From Actinomycetota bacterium (lineage in GTDB: Bacteria > Actinomycetota > Rubrobacteria > Rubrobacterales > Rubrobacteraceae): 58,146 nt of DNA. This document shows, piece after piece, positions 35,361 through 42,820 of this stretch. Position numbers and translations under genes: made by a program. The notes under the pieces are model-generated. The model saw only the letters and a program-made list of their open reading frames with translations. It was not told where the DNA came from and ran no database searches. Positions within the stretch are counted from its first letter, which is position 1; every line of letters begins with the position of its first letter. The DNA is taken from NCBI GenBank assembly GCA_902810695.1, contig CADDYV010000017.1, forward strand, positions 1 to 58,146, given 5' to 3'.

Positions 35361-36397
35361 AGGCAGCCGTATTCGCACCCGAAGAGGGTTTCAGGGTGCA
35401 GGAGGTCCCCGATCCCGAACCGGCTGAAGGAGAGATCCTGGTAAGGGTCGAAGCCTGCGGCGTCTGCGGGTCGGACAGGCAGGTCGCGGCGGGCGCGCAG
35501 GCTCCTTCTGGCACCAGCTTCCCGGTGATCTTCGGTCACGAAATCTCCGGGAGGGTCGCGAGCGACGGGGCGAACTGGCCGGAGGAAGAGCGGGTGGTTG
35601 CGTTCCCGATCATGCCGTGCGGGAAGTGCCGGCTGTGCCAGAGTGGTCAGGACAATCTGTGTATGAGCCAGGAGGTGATCGGCTACCACCGGCCTGGGGG
35701 CTACGCCGAACTGGTAGCGGTTCCCGAGGACAGGCTGATACCTCTCCCGGACGGAGTTCCTGAGCTGTCCGCCGGTCTTCTGGTGGACGCTCTGGCAACA
35801 CCCTTCCACGCGCTGAGGTCGGTGGCCTGCCTGGAAGCCGGAGAGAGCGTGGTGGTGATCGGGAGCGGCGGGCTCGGACTCGGCGCGCTGGTGTGCGCGC
35901 AGGCGATTGGAGCTCAGCCGAGGGCCCTTCTGAGCCGCCGCGAGAAAGTCGAGGAGGTATCTGAGATGGCCGAGAACGCCGGGGCGGAGCGAATCTGGAG
36001 CATGGCCGGAGATCACAGGAAACTGGTACGCGAGGTACGGCGCTGGTCGGGGGGCGGCGCCGACGTGGTGCTGGATACCGTGGGGACCGGGGACTCGGTA
36101 GGTCTGGGAATGGGGCTGCTGCGTCCGGGAGGGCGGTTGTGCGTGGTGGGGATGGGTGAGGAAGCGGGCGGGCTGCCCCCGGTTTCGCACTGGGTCAGGA
36201 AGGGCATCAGAGTTTCGGGCAGTTACGCCTCCAGGATCGAGGACGCTCGAGACCTGATCTCCTGGGTAGGCTCCGGGAGGATCGAAGCCAGCACCCTCGA
36301 CTCTCTCGTCTCAGAAGTGTTGCCGCTCTCCGAGATCAAGGCCGCATTCGCCGGGTCGGGACGATGCGGGCGGGCCGTGATCCAGCCGGAGGCGTGA
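35357..36397 (+). CDS. Zinc-dependent MDR alcohol dehydrogenase
   Basis: A 346-residue medium-chain dehydrogenase. The catalytic-zinc ligands are in CGVCGSD (about 35-41) and GHEISG; the structural zinc is held by four cysteines in CGKCRLCQSGQDNLC (about 93-107). The nucleotide-binding GSGGLGLGA lies near 175. A reading frame continues upstream, but the GTG at 35357 gives the normal family length and overlaps the previous stop as GTGA. It oxidises or reduces a hydroxy/keto group in the cluster's substrate. MDR enzymes acting on cyclic hydroxyacyl-CoA are known in anaerobic benzoyl-CoA metabolism, so a cyclic substrate is plausible but unproven. Confidence 0.9.
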   Translation: MKAAVFAPEEGFRVQEVPDPEPAEGEILVRVEACGVCGSDRQVAAGAQAPSGTSFPVIFGHEISGRVASDGANWPEEERVVAFPIMPCGKCRLCQSGQDNLCMSQEVIGYHRPGGYAELVAVPEDRLIPLPDGVPELSAGLLVDALATPFHALRSVACLEAGESVVVIGSGGLGLGALVCAQAIGAQPRALLSRREKVEEVSEMAENAGAERIWSMAGDHRKLVREVRRWSGGGADVVLDTVGTGDSVGLGMGLLRPGGRLCVVGMGEEAGGLPPVSHWVRKGIRVSGSYASRIEDARDLISWVGSGRIEASTLDSLVSEVLPLSEIKAAFAGSGRCGRAVIQPEA

Positions 36398-37173
36398 TGG
36401 AGCAGGCTCCGAATATGCGGCGTTACAAGGGCAAAGTAGTCTGCATCACGGGCAGCTCGCGCGGCATCGGAAAGCGCCTGGCGTTACGGTTCGCGGTTGA
36501 GGGGGCGGATGTGGTGGTCCACTACTTCCGCAGCGCCGAGGAAGCGCGCGAGGTGGCTTCCGAAGTGAAGGGTATGGGGAGAGAAGCCTTGCTCGCGCGG
36601 GCCAACCTCTCCAAAGAGGAGCAGGTCGTGGGCCTGTTCGAGAAGATACAGGATAACTTCGGCAGGCTGGATGTGTTCGTCCACAACGCGGCCTCGGGGC
36701 GAAACCGCCCGGCGATGGAGGTGGACGCGAAGGGTTGGGACTGGACGGTGAACGTGAACGCCCGCGCCTTTCTCCTGGGGGCGCAGCACGCCGCCAGCCT
36801 CATGCCGGAGGAAGGCGGGGCTATCCTGGCGCTCTCATCCTTCGGCTCCGAGCGCGTTTTCCACAACTACGCAAGCGTGGGTTCGACCAAAGCTGCGATC
36901 GAGTCCCTGGTCCGGTACTTCGCCGTCGAACTGGCGGACAGGAAGATCAACGCCAACGCCATCTCCGCGGGTGCCATCGCCACCGACGCCCAGAAGCACT
37001 TTCCGGGGATCGAGGAGGCGTGGGCCGAGGTAGAGCGCAAGATCCCCTACAGCCGGATGCTCGAAGCCGATGATGTGGCGAACCTGGCGCTGTTTCTCTG
37101 CTCGAAGGAGGCGGAGATGATCCGGGGGCAGACGATCAGGATAGACGGAGGTCTTACCCTGCCGATCCCTTAA
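36397..37173 (+). CDS. fabL: Enoyl-ACP reductase III, FabL-type SDR
   Basis: A 258-residue NADPH-dependent SDR that reduces the trans-2 double bond of an enoyl thioester. The cofactor loop GSSRGIGKR is at 19-27 and HNAAS at 96-100. The active site is Y158-x6-K165, which is the YX6K spacing that separates FabL from ordinary YX3K SDRs. The C-terminal block GAIATDAQKHFPG and MIRGQTIRIDGG also match Bacillus FabL. The ATG overlaps the previous stop by one base (TGATG). In this operon it could equally reduce a cyclic enoyl-CoA in the manner of ChcA. It converges on the ketosynthase gene with a 4-base overlap. Confidence 0.87.
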   Translation: MEQAPNMRRYKGKVVCITGSSRGIGKRLALRFAVEGADVVVHYFRSAEEAREVASEVKGMGREALLARANLSKEEQVVGLFEKIQDNFGRLDVFVHNAASGRNRPAMEVDAKGWDWTVNVNARAFLLGAQHAASLMPEEGGAILALSSFGSERVFHNYASVGSTKAAIESLVRYFAVELADRKINANAISAGAIATDAQKHFPGIEEAWAEVERKIPYSRMLEADDVANLALFLCSKEAEMIRGQTIRIDGGLTLPIP

Positions 37174-38438
37174 ACGCCGGGCTCCTGCCACACGAGCACG
37201 CCGTTTTGCCCGCCGAAGCCGAAGGAGTTGCTCAGAGCGCACCGGATGCGCTGCTTCCGGCTGCGCAGGGGAACGACATCGGGCGGAGACTCCGGGTCGG
37301 GCTTCTCGCAGTTGAGCGTAGGTGGGATCAGAGCAGTCTCCATAGCCTTGATGCAGGCTATGCTCTCGATGGCTCCGGCTGCGCCGAGCATGTGCCCGAC
37401 GGCGCCCTTGATCGAGCTGACGGGGATGCGATCCAGATGCTCGCCGAATACTTTACGCAGCGCCCGCGACTCGGCGAGATCCCCGGAGATCGTCGCCGTA
37501 GCGTGGGCGTTTACGTAATCTATGTCCTTTACGTTCAGGCCGGAGGAGCGCAGCGCGTGATTGATAGCGAGTATGGCTCCGGCTCCGGTGGGGTCCGGGG
37601 CGGTCTCGTGGTAGGCGTCGTTCGAGGTTCCGTAGCCGGCAAGCTCGGCGTAGATTTTCGCCCCGCGGGCCCGCGCCCGGTCCACAGTCTCCAGAACGAG
37701 CACGGCTGCGCCTTCGCCCATCACCATACCCAGGCGGTCTGTGGCGAACGGTCTGGACCAGGCACCGTAGTCATCGGGACCTTTGAGCGCGATGGCACTG
37801 GAGGCGTTGAGGCCCGCGAGGATGGCGGGGGAGAAGAGGCACTCCGCGCCGCCCGCGAGCACCGCGTCTACCTCACCACATCGCAGCCAGCGAACAGCCT
37901 CGCCGATAGAGTTGGCCGAGGAGGCGCAGGCGGTCGCGTAGGTCATCACCGGCCCGCGGATACGGTAGTGCATGGCGATCGCGCTGGCCGGAGCGTTAGG
38001 GATGGATTTCGATACCAGACGCGGCCCACCACGCTTGGAGGTGCCGGTAGCCAGGGCGTACGCGCCCGCTTCCAGCGACTGGACCCCACCGAATGCGGTG
38101 CCGAGCGATATCCCGATCCGGTCCGGGTCCACATCAGGGGCCAGCTTTGTTCCATCGTCGGGGCCGAGATCCGAGTCGGCGATGGCTTCGGCGGCTGCGA
38201 CGAGCGCCAGATGCGTAACGCGGTCCGTGTTGCGCAAGAGCTTCTTCGAGAGATACTGTCCCGCATCGAAATCCCTGACCTCGGCGGCGACCGGTGCCCA
38301 GCGGCGCAGTTCAGGGTCCGTTGTCTGGCCGATTCCGGGCTTGCCTGCAGAGATCGCATCCCAGAAACGCGGCACTCCCATTCCATAGGGCGTTACTGCA
38401 CCGAGCCCCGTAACCGCGATACGCTCTGGCCCGCTCAC
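37170..38438 (-). CDS. fabF: Beta-ketoacyl-ACP synthase II (FabF-like)
   Basis: A 422-residue condensing enzyme that elongates acyl-ACP with malonyl-ACP. The thiolase-fold Cys-His-His triad is complete: C171 in ATACASSANS, H312 in NAHATAT and H349 in KGAVGHMLGAAG. The NAHGT motif has Ala in place of Gly, a minor change next to the first histidine. The start is the GTG at 38438. It is convergent with the FabL-type gene, its stop overlapping that gene's stop, and faces the ACP-ligase operon; the two units together hold the core set for making or extending an acyl chain. Housekeeping FabF cannot be excluded. Confidence 0.92.
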   Translation of the reverse strand: MSGPERIAVTGLGAVTPYGMGVPRFWDAISAGKPGIGQTTDPELRRWAPVAAEVRDFDAGQYLSKKLLRNTDRVTHLALVAAAEAIADSDLGPDDGTKLAPDVDPDRIGISLGTAFGGVQSLEAGAYALATGTSKRGGPRLVSKSIPNAPASAIAMHYRIRGPVMTYATACASSANSIGEAVRWLRCGEVDAVLAGGAECLFSPAILAGLNASSAIALKGPDDYGAWSRPFATDRLGMVMGEGAAVLVLETVDRARARGAKIYAELAGYGTSNDAYHETAPDPTGAGAILAINHALRSSGLNVKDIDYVNAHATATISGDLAESRALRKVFGEHLDRIPVSSIKGAVGHMLGAAGAIESIACIKAMETALIPPTLNCEKPDPESPPDVVPLRSRKQRIRCALSNSFGFGGQNGVLVWQEPGV

Positions 38439-38594
38439 GACCTCGCGTCCGCCACTGAGAGTTTCCAGTTCTTATAAACCTCGATGATAGAAGCCCCGTT
38501 ACGCATATGGGTTGACCACCGGCCCCTCCTCTAAAAAGTTTCCAGGCGATTCTACTACTCCGCGAAATATACTTCTGGAGCCGGTTTTACCGCA

Positions 38595-38627
38595 AAAAGA
38601 ACGGGTTCCGCACTGCTGCGGAACCCG
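38595..38627 (-). terminator. Terminator of phaC
   Basis: An 11-bp perfect stem (CGGGTTCCGCA and TGCGGAACCCG, loop of 4) is followed on the minus strand by TTCTTTTTG, 27 bases after the phaC stop. Confidence 0.9.
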
Positions 38628-38653
38628 CCTCTGTAGGGATTTTTTCAGGTAGC

Positions 38654-39718
38654 TTAATCTGAGTGCTCGGAGAGCCACTCGTTGAGTTTCGGCCACAGGC
38701 CCTTCTTGGCGCCGCGACCGGTCATCAGGCCGACGTGTCCGGCGTCGAGCACGAAGAACTCCTTGTCTTTGGAGGAGATGAGGTCCATTATGGCCTCGGC
38801 CTGGGGCACGGTGCAGATGTGGTCCTTCTTGCCCGCGATGCTGATGAACGGCACATCTATCTTCGAGAGGTCCACGTGGCGGCCTCGGAGCGATATCTCA
38901 CCCTTTACCAGCTTGTTCTGCTGGTAGAACTCGTGGATCCACTGTTTGAAGGTCGCGCCGGGGAACGGGGGACCATCGTTGACCCACTTGTTCATGGCGA
39001 GCCAGGTCTCCATCGGCTTCTCTTCGAAGATGCGCTCCCACATGTTTACGTAGGTGCCGATGTAGTTGGTTACGGGTTTTAGCATCCGGTTGCCGGTGTC
39101 TATCATCTCACCGGGGATGTTCCCGAAGGCGTCGGCGATCAGATCGGCATCCAGATACTTCTCGTCGGTGAAGGTCGCGTAGAGCCCGATGTTCTCCTTG
39201 GAGAAGTCTATCGGAGCGGTGAGCAGGATGAGGTTTTTTAGTGTCTCCGGGAAGAGAGCGGCGTACATGGCGCTCATCGTACCGCCCATGCAGTAGCCGA
39301 AGAGGGTGAATTTTTCGGTTCCGGCAGTCCTCATCACCTTTCTCGCTGCGCGGGGCATGTAGTCGAGGATGTAGTCCTCGAAGGTCATGTCCTTGTCCTC
39401 GTCGCCGGGAATGCCCCAGTCGAGCATGTAGACGTCGTAGCCCTCGTTCGAGAGGTACTCGACGAGGCTGTTGCCTGGAATGAGGTCGAGGACGTAGGGG
39501 CGGTTGATGAGGGCGTAGACGATGAGTATGGGCGTGCGGTACTTCTTCTCAGCCCCGGTCTGGAAGTGGTAGAGCTTGGTCTTGTTCTTGGTCCAGATGG
39601 TCTCCTTGGGAGTCTGTCCCGTGTCGGCCTTGGCGCCTTCGAGCGCAATGCTCAGGCCCTGGCCGTATTTCTCGAGGAAGTTGTCCCCATCGGAAGGGAT
39701 GGTGCTCTTCTCGGTCAT
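38654..39718 (-). CDS. phaC: Class III PHA synthase catalytic subunit
   Basis: Polymerises (R)-3-hydroxyacyl-CoA into PHA at the granule surface. The 354-residue length is that of class III (and IV) synthases, shorter than class I. The alpha/beta-hydrolase triad is complete: the lipase-like box GYCMGG with nucleophile C143, D299 in GKKDH and H328 in DAGHVGLM. Class III enzymes need a second subunit, encoded 3 bases upstream as phaE. A strong terminator follows. The pathway's thiolase and reductase genes are about 19 kb away, so this is a split PHA system. Confidence 0.96.
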   Translation of the reverse strand: MTEKSTIPSDGDNFLEKYGQGLSIALEGAKADTGQTPKETIWTKNKTKLYHFQTGAEKKYRTPILIVYALINRPYVLDLIPGNSLVEYLSNEGYDVYMLDWGIPGDEDKDMTFEDYILDYMPRAARKVMRTAGTEKFTLFGYCMGGTMSAMYAALFPETLKNLILLTAPIDFSKENIGLYATFTDEKYLDADLIADAFGNIPGEMIDTGNRMLKPVTNYIGTYVNMWERIFEEKPMETWLAMNKWVNDGPPFPGATFKQWIHEFYQQNKLVKGEISLRGRHVDLSKIDVPFISIAGKKDHICTVPQAEAIMDLISSKDKEFFVLDAGHVGLMTGRGAKKGLWPKLNEWLSEHSD

Positions 39719-39721
39719 CGT

Positions 39722-40783
39722 TTAGCTCTCCCCTTTCTTGCGCACGTCGTTTATCGTGATCTCGCCATTCGGCCCGGTGCCGTCTATCTCGGCGAGATCC
39801 AGGCCGATCTCCTGTGCCTTGCGTCTGGCAGCGGCGGTGGCCTTTATCTCTCTCTGCGGCGTGCCGCTCTGGCCGTTGGGCTCTTCTCTGGCGGATGCCT
39901 GCGACTCTACCGCTGCGATCAGCCGATCGAGCTTGCTCTCGACCCGGTCTATGCGCCTTTCGAGGTTGCTCACTGACTCGGCGGTAGCGTACTCTTTTTC
40001 CGGACGCTCACCCAGTTTGCGACCGAGCTGGTCTATGCGCCCTTCGAGCGACCTGACCTCCTCGGCGGTGGCGGGCTCGCGGTAGCCGTCCTGGAAGTCT
40101 TCGAAGGCTTCCTCGATCCTGTCCACCTTGTCTTCGAGCGCCACGACGAGACCCGCGACCCGCGCGACATCGGAGCGGGTAGGAAGCTGAAGGGTGCCCA
40201 GGTACTCCTCGGAGGCCTGGCGGAAGATTCTGTAGAACCTGGCGTAGTTCTGCAGGAACTTGCTGGAAGGTGCGAGGAACTCCTCGTTTTCGAGCATGTC
40301 CTGCACGAACTCCGCGAGAGGCCCGCTGGTGGCGTTGTACCACTGCACGGCGAAACGCAGAGGGTCGGTGGGCATCCCGCCCTCGGATTTCATCAGGTTG
40401 TCCCGCGCCTCTTGCATCATCTGGATCCAGCGCGGAGCGAAGCTCGCCGCGTTCAGTCCGTAGCCGACGGTCTCCTGCCAGGACCTGGCGGTCTCCTCGA
40501 ACCAGTTCTGGGCCTGTCGGGGATCAATGCCGCCGGTCATCGCCCTGGCCATGGCCTGCGTGACCTCGTTGCCGCCAGCTTCCTCGGAGCCTGCCGCGTC
40601 GGAGATCTGCTCCCGCGCCTCCTCCATGCTCTCGAACCATTGCCTGTACAAACCCCACGGATCGGCGTACATCTCCTTGTTGGTCTTGAGCATCTCCGAC
40701 CAAGCGTTGGCTCCGGTCTCGTACCACTTCATCCAGAGCTCCGCCGGATCCAAAGCAGTCCGGTCGTCTTTCTCCTCGGTCAA
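39722..40783 (-). CDS. phaE: Class III PHA synthase subunit PhaE with C-terminal E3-binding-like domain
   Basis: A 353-residue partner of PhaC. The typical PhaE region has the block EYLGTLQLPTRSDVARVAGL with VVALEDKVDRIEEAF (about 200-235), followed by long coiled coils of the heptad kind (SLEGRIDQLGRKL, NLERRIDRVESKLDRLI). The last 40 residues, after a Gly/Ser/Gln linker, read ATAAARRKAQEIGLDLAEID, then GTGPNGEITINDV: this is the pattern of the peripheral subunit-binding (E3-binding) domain of 2-oxoacid dehydrogenase E2 subunits. TTG 40783 follows GAGGTGG; ATG 40804 would add 7 residues. PhaE stabilises and activates PhaC. Confidence 0.88.
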   Translation of the reverse strand: MTEEKDDRTALDPAELWMKWYETGANAWSEMLKTNKEMYADPWGLYRQWFESMEEAREQISDAAGSEEAGGNEVTQAMARAMTGGIDPRQAQNWFEETARSWQETVGYGLNAASFAPRWIQMMQEARDNLMKSEGGMPTDPLRFAVQWYNATSGPLAEFVQDMLENEEFLAPSSKFLQNYARFYRIFRQASEEYLGTLQLPTRSDVARVAGLVVALEDKVDRIEEAFEDFQDGYREPATAEEVRSLEGRIDQLGRKLGERPEKEYATAESVSNLERRIDRVESKLDRLIAAVESQASAREEPNGQSGTPQREIKATAAARRKAQEIGLDLAEIDGTGPNGEITINDVRKKGES

Positions 40784-40820
40784 CTCAACCACCTCTTTCC
40801 ACATAGAAAGCTCTCTGCCA

Positions 40821-40841
40821 TGACCAGAATACTATTATGGT
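40821..40841. promoter_or_regulatory. Inverted repeat GACCA-N11-TGGTC upstream of phaE
   Basis: A perfect 5-bp inverted repeat just before the alternative phaE start, in a stretch with an AT-rich core. It could be an operator of the phaEC operon; no known regulator motif is recognised. Confidence 0.3.
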
Positions 40842-40910
40842 CTCCTTCATTACCGATTATACCCGTAAACGGAATTTATGTGTAAATAGCATATACTAGC
40901 CGAAGGTTTA

Positions 40911-40944
40911 TCGCCGCTGGCGGATTTGCTACTGCCAGCGGCGA
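40911..40944 (-). terminator. Terminator of the acyl-CoA ligase gene at 40963
   Basis: An 11-bp perfect stem, TCGCCGCTGGC and GCCAGCGGCGA, with a 12-base loop lies 19 bases after the stop of the minus-strand ligase. The tail is only weakly T-rich on either strand. Confidence 0.65.
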
Positions 40945-40962
40945 AGGATTTTACTTTTCTGT

Positions 40963-42660
40963 TCAGGTAGCCTGCGCCTCGGTGCGCGCCTTTTCGCGCA
41001 GTTCGCGCCGGAGGAACTTGCCCGTGGCGGTCTTGGGGAGTTCGTCGAGAAATTCGATCTCGCGCGGGTACTTGTAGGCGGCCATGCGGTCCTTGCAGAA
41101 CTGGATCAGATCCTCCGCCGTAACACTCTCTCCTTCCTTGAGCGCCACGAACGCCTTGACCGTCTCGCCCCGGTAGGGGTCTGGGATACCTACGACCGCA
41201 GCTTCCTTCACCGCAGGGTGCTGGTAGAGCATATCTTCTACCTCGCGCGGCCAGACCTTGTAGCCGCTTACGTTGATCATATCCTTCTTGCGGTCCACGA
41301 TGTAGAAGAAGCCGTCCTCGTCCATCACCGCCACGTCCCCGGTAAGGAAGTAGCCTTCGTGGAAGGCTCTCTCTGTCTCCTCCGGCTTCTCCCAGTAGTA
41401 GGAGAAGATCATGGGTCCCCTGGCGGCGAACTCGCCCGTCTCTCCGACCGGGACTTCCTGGGACGGGTCTTCGAGGCCCACCAGCTTCGCCTCGCAGTTC
41501 GGGACGGGAACGCCGATGGAGAGCGCGCCGCTCGCCTCGTCCACCGGGGCGCGGGTCCCGTAGGGGACGGCATGGGTCGGGGAGTTGCTCTCGGTGAGGC
41601 CGTAGATGTTGTGGATGTAGACCCCGAACTTCTTTTCGAACTGCTCGGTGATAGAAGGCGCTATAGGTGCGCCGCCGCTGTAGCACTTCTGGAGGGAGGA
41701 GAGGTCGCGGTCCTCCGAGCCCGGCGCGCCCATCATCGCGATGAACACCGTGATCGCACCCACCGTGAACGTCGGGCGCCACTTCTCGATCAGGCGCAGA
41801 GCCTCCTGCGGCTCGAAGCGGTGGAAGATCACGAGCGGAACGCCGGCCACTCCCGCGAGCGCCCCGTGCCCGACGAGGCCGGTGATGTGAAACAAGGGAG
41901 CGACCCCGAAGACGGAGTCCTCGTCCCCGATCTGCATCCAGGTCCGGTAGACCTCGGCGTTGAAGGCGATGTTGGAGTGCGTCTCTACCGCGCCCTTGGG
42001 CTTGCCGGTGGTCCCGGAGGTGTACACCAGGCAGGCTATGTCTTCCGGCGAGGTGGGAACGCGCGCTGTCTCATCAGGCGGCGTCTGGCGGATGATCTCC
42101 ATCAGATCCGTCGTGCCGTCGAGATCTAACCTCTTAGAGCCTTTGAGGTTGGGGTACTTCTCCGCAGCGCCTTCGGGCAGAAAGTCCAGCTCGCTCGTCG
42201 TTACCGTGTGCTCGACTTTGGTGTTCGGCAGCACCTCTCTGGCGACGTCACGGTAGAGGCTCTCCAGGCACACGAGCACCTTCGCGCCGGAGTCGTTCAG
42301 GTGATAATCAAGCTCGCGCTGCTTGAACATGGGGTTGAGCGGGACCATCGCCGCCCCACGCTTCCAGGCCGCGTACTGGGCGATGAGAAACTGCGGGTTG
42401 TTCTGGGTGAAAACGGCGACCCGGTCGCCCTTCTCGACGCCCCAGGAGGCGAACCTGGCAGCGAGGGAGTTCACCATCCGGTCCAGCTCCGCGAAGGAGA
42501 TGGTCTTGTCGAAGTAGCGGATGGCGTCCCGGTCGGGTACGCGCCGCGCCGACTCCTCGAAGAGGTCCGCCATGCTCTTTTCCGGCAGCGGCAGCTCGCG
42601 TGGAACGTATTCGGCGTAGCTCTCCAACCACGGCTTGCTCTCGTAAGTGGAGGGGGACAT
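40963..42660 (-). CDS. Fatty acyl-CoA synthetase (ANL superfamily)
   Basis: A 565-residue ligase that makes acyl-CoA from a fatty acid, ATP and CoA. Motifs are the P-loop YTSGTTGKPKG (about 213-223), IYGLTESNSPTHAVPYGTR, FLTGDVAVMDEDGFFYIVDRKKD and the catalytic lysine of PKTATGKFLRREL near the C-terminus. It is of long- or medium-chain FadD type. It is on the same strand as phaE but 159 bases upstream with its own terminator. It is divergent from the transhydrogenase gene across a 160-base gap holding two perfect inverted repeats. Likely role: feeding fatty acids to beta-oxidation or PHA. Confidence 0.93.
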   Translation of the reverse strand: MSPSTYESKPWLESYAEYVPRELPLPEKSMADLFEESARRVPDRDAIRYFDKTISFAELDRMVNSLAARFASWGVEKGDRVAVFTQNNPQFLIAQYAAWKRGAAMVPLNPMFKQRELDYHLNDSGAKVLVCLESLYRDVAREVLPNTKVEHTVTTSELDFLPEGAAEKYPNLKGSKRLDLDGTTDLMEIIRQTPPDETARVPTSPEDIACLVYTSGTTGKPKGAVETHSNIAFNAEVYRTWMQIGDEDSVFGVAPLFHITGLVGHGALAGVAGVPLVIFHRFEPQEALRLIEKWRPTFTVGAITVFIAMMGAPGSEDRDLSSLQKCYSGGAPIAPSITEQFEKKFGVYIHNIYGLTESNSPTHAVPYGTRAPVDEASGALSIGVPVPNCEAKLVGLEDPSQEVPVGETGEFAARGPMIFSYYWEKPEETERAFHEGYFLTGDVAVMDEDGFFYIVDRKKDMINVSGYKVWPREVEDMLYQHPAVKEAAVVGIPDPYRGETVKAFVALKEGESVTAEDLIQFCKDRMAAYKYPREIEFLDELPKTATGKFLRRELREKARTEAQAT

Positions 42661-42730
42661 TGTTACCTCCTTATCCTTTCCCGTACCTCGTATTTTTTCT
42701 TGCGTTTGCGACTATGTCAATCTGCCGGTG

Positions 42731-42780
42731 CTGGTTTCTGGAAACCAGTTTGTGGGAAAAGTATGCTAACGTGAGCGTTA
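42731..42780. promoter_or_regulatory. Two perfect inverted repeats in a divergent promoter region
   Basis: CTGGTTTC-TG-GAAACCAG (42731-42748) and TAACG-TGAG-CGTTA (42767-42780) lie between the divergent acyl-CoA ligase and HOT genes. The second is the kind of short palindrome bound by TetR-type acyl-CoA-responsive repressors; that assignment is inference. Confidence 0.5.
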
Positions 42781-42820
42781 CGTGGGCTCGGGGGAAGTCC
42801 GCGTGGAGCAAAGGAGGAGT

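Noticed and set aside
34832-36397. A 521-codon version of the MDR dehydrogenase
   Set aside because: The extension lies inside the acyl-CoA dehydrogenase gene in another frame. The GTG at 35357 overlaps the previous stop and gives normal family length.
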